From positions 114,793,642 through 114,857,641 of the forward strand of contig CM022944.1 of NCBI GenBank assembly GCA_012931725.1: DNA of 64,000 bases, in the 5' to 3' direction. The notes beneath the pieces were generated by a model. It was not told the DNA's origin. It ran no database searches and saw only the letters and a list, made by a program, of their open reading frames with translations. The translations under genes were made by a program, and so were the position numbers. This DNA is from Litsea cubeba (Eukaryota; Streptophyta; Magnoliopsida; Laurales; Lauraceae). This document shows, piece after piece, positions 63,801 to 64,000 of this stretch (position 1 is the first letter of the stretch; the number at the start of each line of letters is the position of its first letter).

Positions 63801-63991
63801 AATTTTCACATGCTACAGGCTTCAGGAGATATTAAAAAAAATTTGAAAAAGAAAGTGGCGAAGAGGCAGAACACACCCAATATGATAGCCAAATAAGAAT
63901 GAAGATATGATAGCCACACATATATGTGGCAAAGAGAGCCTCCAAGAAGGGTTTGCAGCTTCATCATGCCCCATGCCGTTCAGCAAATGGC
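42831..63991 (-). CDS. Plastidic-glucose-transporter-like sugar carrier (SGB1/pGlcT2/3 type), 12 exons, 5' end outside
   Basis: MFS hexose carrier. Exons 5' to 3': 63991(or beyond)-63877, 63767-63700, 63595-63463, 60682-60583, 60462-60350, 60223-60130, 50257-50104, 50005-49862, 49532-49459, 49334-49246, 44430-44316, 43016-42831 (stop TAG 42831-42833). All are GT-AG, phases fit, 460 residues with no stop. Motifs in order: FLFGYHI + GVVNEPLESIALDLG, WIADGIGRRRSF (loop 2/3), LLGRFLVGTGMGLGPAVASL, VSPAFVRGTYGSF, VESPHWLY, QQLSGINAVFYFSSTVF (TM7 hexose site), MDKAGRKGLLLG, GAGPVPGLLLPEIFPSRIRA, VETKGRTLQEIEISLL. The wording matches the Arabidopsis SGB1 / 'probable plastidic glucose transporter 2 and 3' group better than pGlcT itself; SGB1 was reported in Golgi, so location is open. 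Odd: VESPH has His where sugar carriers have Arg. Introns reach 9.9 kb, filled by transposons; the exon 6 donor is AAG|GTCGCT. Confidence 0.95.
43675..43869. mobile_element. 195-bp hairpin MITE in the last transporter intron
   Basis: Two arms of about 70 bp (43675-43744 and 43799-43869) are near-perfect inverse copies (ggccagtttggcatcattct at both outer ends), around a loop of about 55 bp containing gagagagtctagagggagag. It would fold into one long hairpin. Non-coding; it could be a MITE or a source of small RNAs. Confidence 0.82.
43870..44315. other. Intron sequence, transporter
   Basis: Nothing beyond intron sequence seen; a short open frame at 43944-44141 has no family character. Confidence 0.5.
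44431..46769. other. Transporter intron 10, part left of the LINE
   Basis: AT-rich with a T run at 44951-44971 and a CA-rich stretch at 45660-45810. No gene or RNA seen. Confidence 0.45.
46770..48860 (+). mobile_element. LINE relic in a transporter intron, with a MITE inside
   Basis: Same LINE family as 36659-40480 but on +, antisense to the gene. Readable pieces in several frames: KTYDDLYNKLGARKGER, KVLVKDNDIKER, ARMKTGKVIKPDG, ENQFDF-like text, IDISKTYERAVTSMGTTCGE, CMLFADDIVLADGSRDGMNA (the RT FADD catalytic box is visible at about 47702-47725), then after the MITE YGAKCQPLWKQVHAKK. It ends gctgaccccaacatagttgg plus (gat)n at about 48845-48858. Many stops. Confidence 0.82.
48069..48425. 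mobile_element. Harbinger-like MITE inside the LINE
   Basis: The left end gggcacatttgggtaatgtc is inverted at the right (aagcgtaccc), with inner inverse blocks 'gaggaatcctctatgg' and 'gaaggaatcctctatctaga'. Flanks tca/tta fit a TTA-type site. It splits the LINE's 3' coding part. Confidence 0.68.
50258..52072. other. Transporter intron 6, part outside the LTR element
   Basis: AT-rich. A reversed LINE 3' tail remnant (catcatcatcatcaaagcct) lies at about 51722. The open frame at 51067-51270 (+) has a hydrophobic middle but no recognisable family. Confidence 0.45.
52073..52883 (-). repeat. 3' LTR of the intron-6 retrotransposon
   Basis: Shares long blocks with the split copy at 56067-56359, 58013-58354 and 59907-60067: 'caccaagagtccacgatg', 'actaaagaaatttaaaagaa', 'cttgacttcaattttattta', 'aatttcgatccataatcaat'. 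It contains an A run at 52640-52655. Confidence 0.8.
56360..57339. mobile_element. TIR element inside the nested LTR (left of two)
   Basis: Starts ggggctgtttgtttcgctca and ends at about aaaggacccctt, an imperfect inverse. The interior repeats 'ccgttggatcatcatggat(a/t)' type phrases. It abuts the second element at 57340 head to tail. Non-coding. Confidence 0.5.
57340..58012. mobile_element. TIR element inside the nested LTR (right of two), family of 2965-3601
   Basis: Ends aaagggtcatttgccttta and, inverted, agggttgtttgtttgcagtc. Its reverse complement matches the LIN-intron element over most of its length, for example 'tttgacaaacatggtaa' and 'atctaaa...gttgga'. Non-coding. Confidence 0.6.
58355..59906 (-). 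mobile_element. Small LTR element nested in the LTR
   Basis: Flanked by aacag at 58350-58354 and 59907-59911. On -, the 5' LTR is 59906-59497 (tgatccagg... to ...tgcatta), followed by PBS tggtatcagagc at 59494-59483. The left end (58355-about 58480) matches the inner part of that LTR (ggagatgcggggcagg, ccaaactccaatcca), so the 3' LTR is truncated. The interior (58500-59480) is G-rich with repeated 'gggttttag'-like phrases and has no RT or integrase. Confidence 0.72.
59483..59494 (-). other. Primer binding site of the nested small LTR element
   Basis: gctctgatacca on +, i.e. a perfect tggtatcagagc on -, next to the LTR end. Confidence 0.8.
60940..62677 (+). mobile_element. Solo LTR, 1.7 kb, in transporter intron 3
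   Basis: Starts tgttagaccctagg and ends ggactttca. It is flanked by an exact ataca at 60935-60939 and 62678-62682. No internal domain and no second LTR, so it is the product of LTR-LTR recombination. It contains repeated 'cggttaaccgacaag'-like phrases near 61200-61480 and about four short tandem units 'gtaaaggttattgcttagcc' at 62300-62415. A C run is at 62646-62654. Confidence 0.85.
62678..63462. other. Remaining part of transporter intron 3
   Basis: AT-rich with T runs; nothing else seen. Confidence 0.5.
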
Positions 63992-64000
63992 CTAAAACCA

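Overview
This is nuclear DNA from a flowering plant. It is AT-rich and gene-poor, with small exons, long introns, and transposable elements making up much of the rest. The three host genes are plant types: a LIN-type WD40 ubiquitin ligase, a ROP/RAC small GTPase, and a plastidic-glucose-transporter-like (SGB1/pGlcT2/3) sugar carrier. Introns up to 9.9 kb, full of retroelements, fit a large-genome non-grass angiosperm. The species cannot be fixed from this sequence.

Layout. 1-4290: 3' end of the LIN-like gene on + (four exons, last about 156 residues), with a TIR element in its last intron and a duplicated poly(A) region. 4.3-6.1 kb: no gene. 6095-10984: a complete LTR element on -, with matched ends, PBS, PPT and a broken gag but no pol; three GC-rich tandem arrays sit in its interior. 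11-16.6 kb: intergenic, with Harbinger-like and hAT-like MITEs. 16706-19045: a complete seven-exon ROP GTPase on + (200 residues). 19.2-20.4 kb: a 42-G run and LTR/PBS-derived repeats. About 20.75-26.65 kb: two long inverted arms enclosing a decayed - strand reading frame of unknown family, split by a 3.5-kb Copia element with a perfect 5-bp target duplication. 27.3-28.8 kb: a Copia RT/RNase H relic holding a 305-bp TRIM. 29-36.6 kb: microsatellite, tandem duplications and MITEs, no recognised gene. 36.7-40.5 kb: a LINE relic on -, split by a 1.8-kb Mutator-like insertion that carries a GC-rich open frame.

42831-63991 (and beyond the window): the sugar transporter on -, with 12 exons whose phases all agree and no stop over 460 residues. 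Its introns hold a 195-bp hairpin MITE, a second LINE with a MITE in it, an 8-kb LTR retrotransposon (TSD aaaga) whose LTR was itself hit by TIR elements and by another LTR element, and a 1.7-kb solo LTR (TSD ataca).

The three host genes show no functional link to each other. The window's interest lies in its nested transposon history: a gag-only LTR element with internal arrays, an unidentified long-TIR element with its own reading frame, a gene-carrying MULE-like insertion, and a transporter gene whose splice sites survived large insertions.
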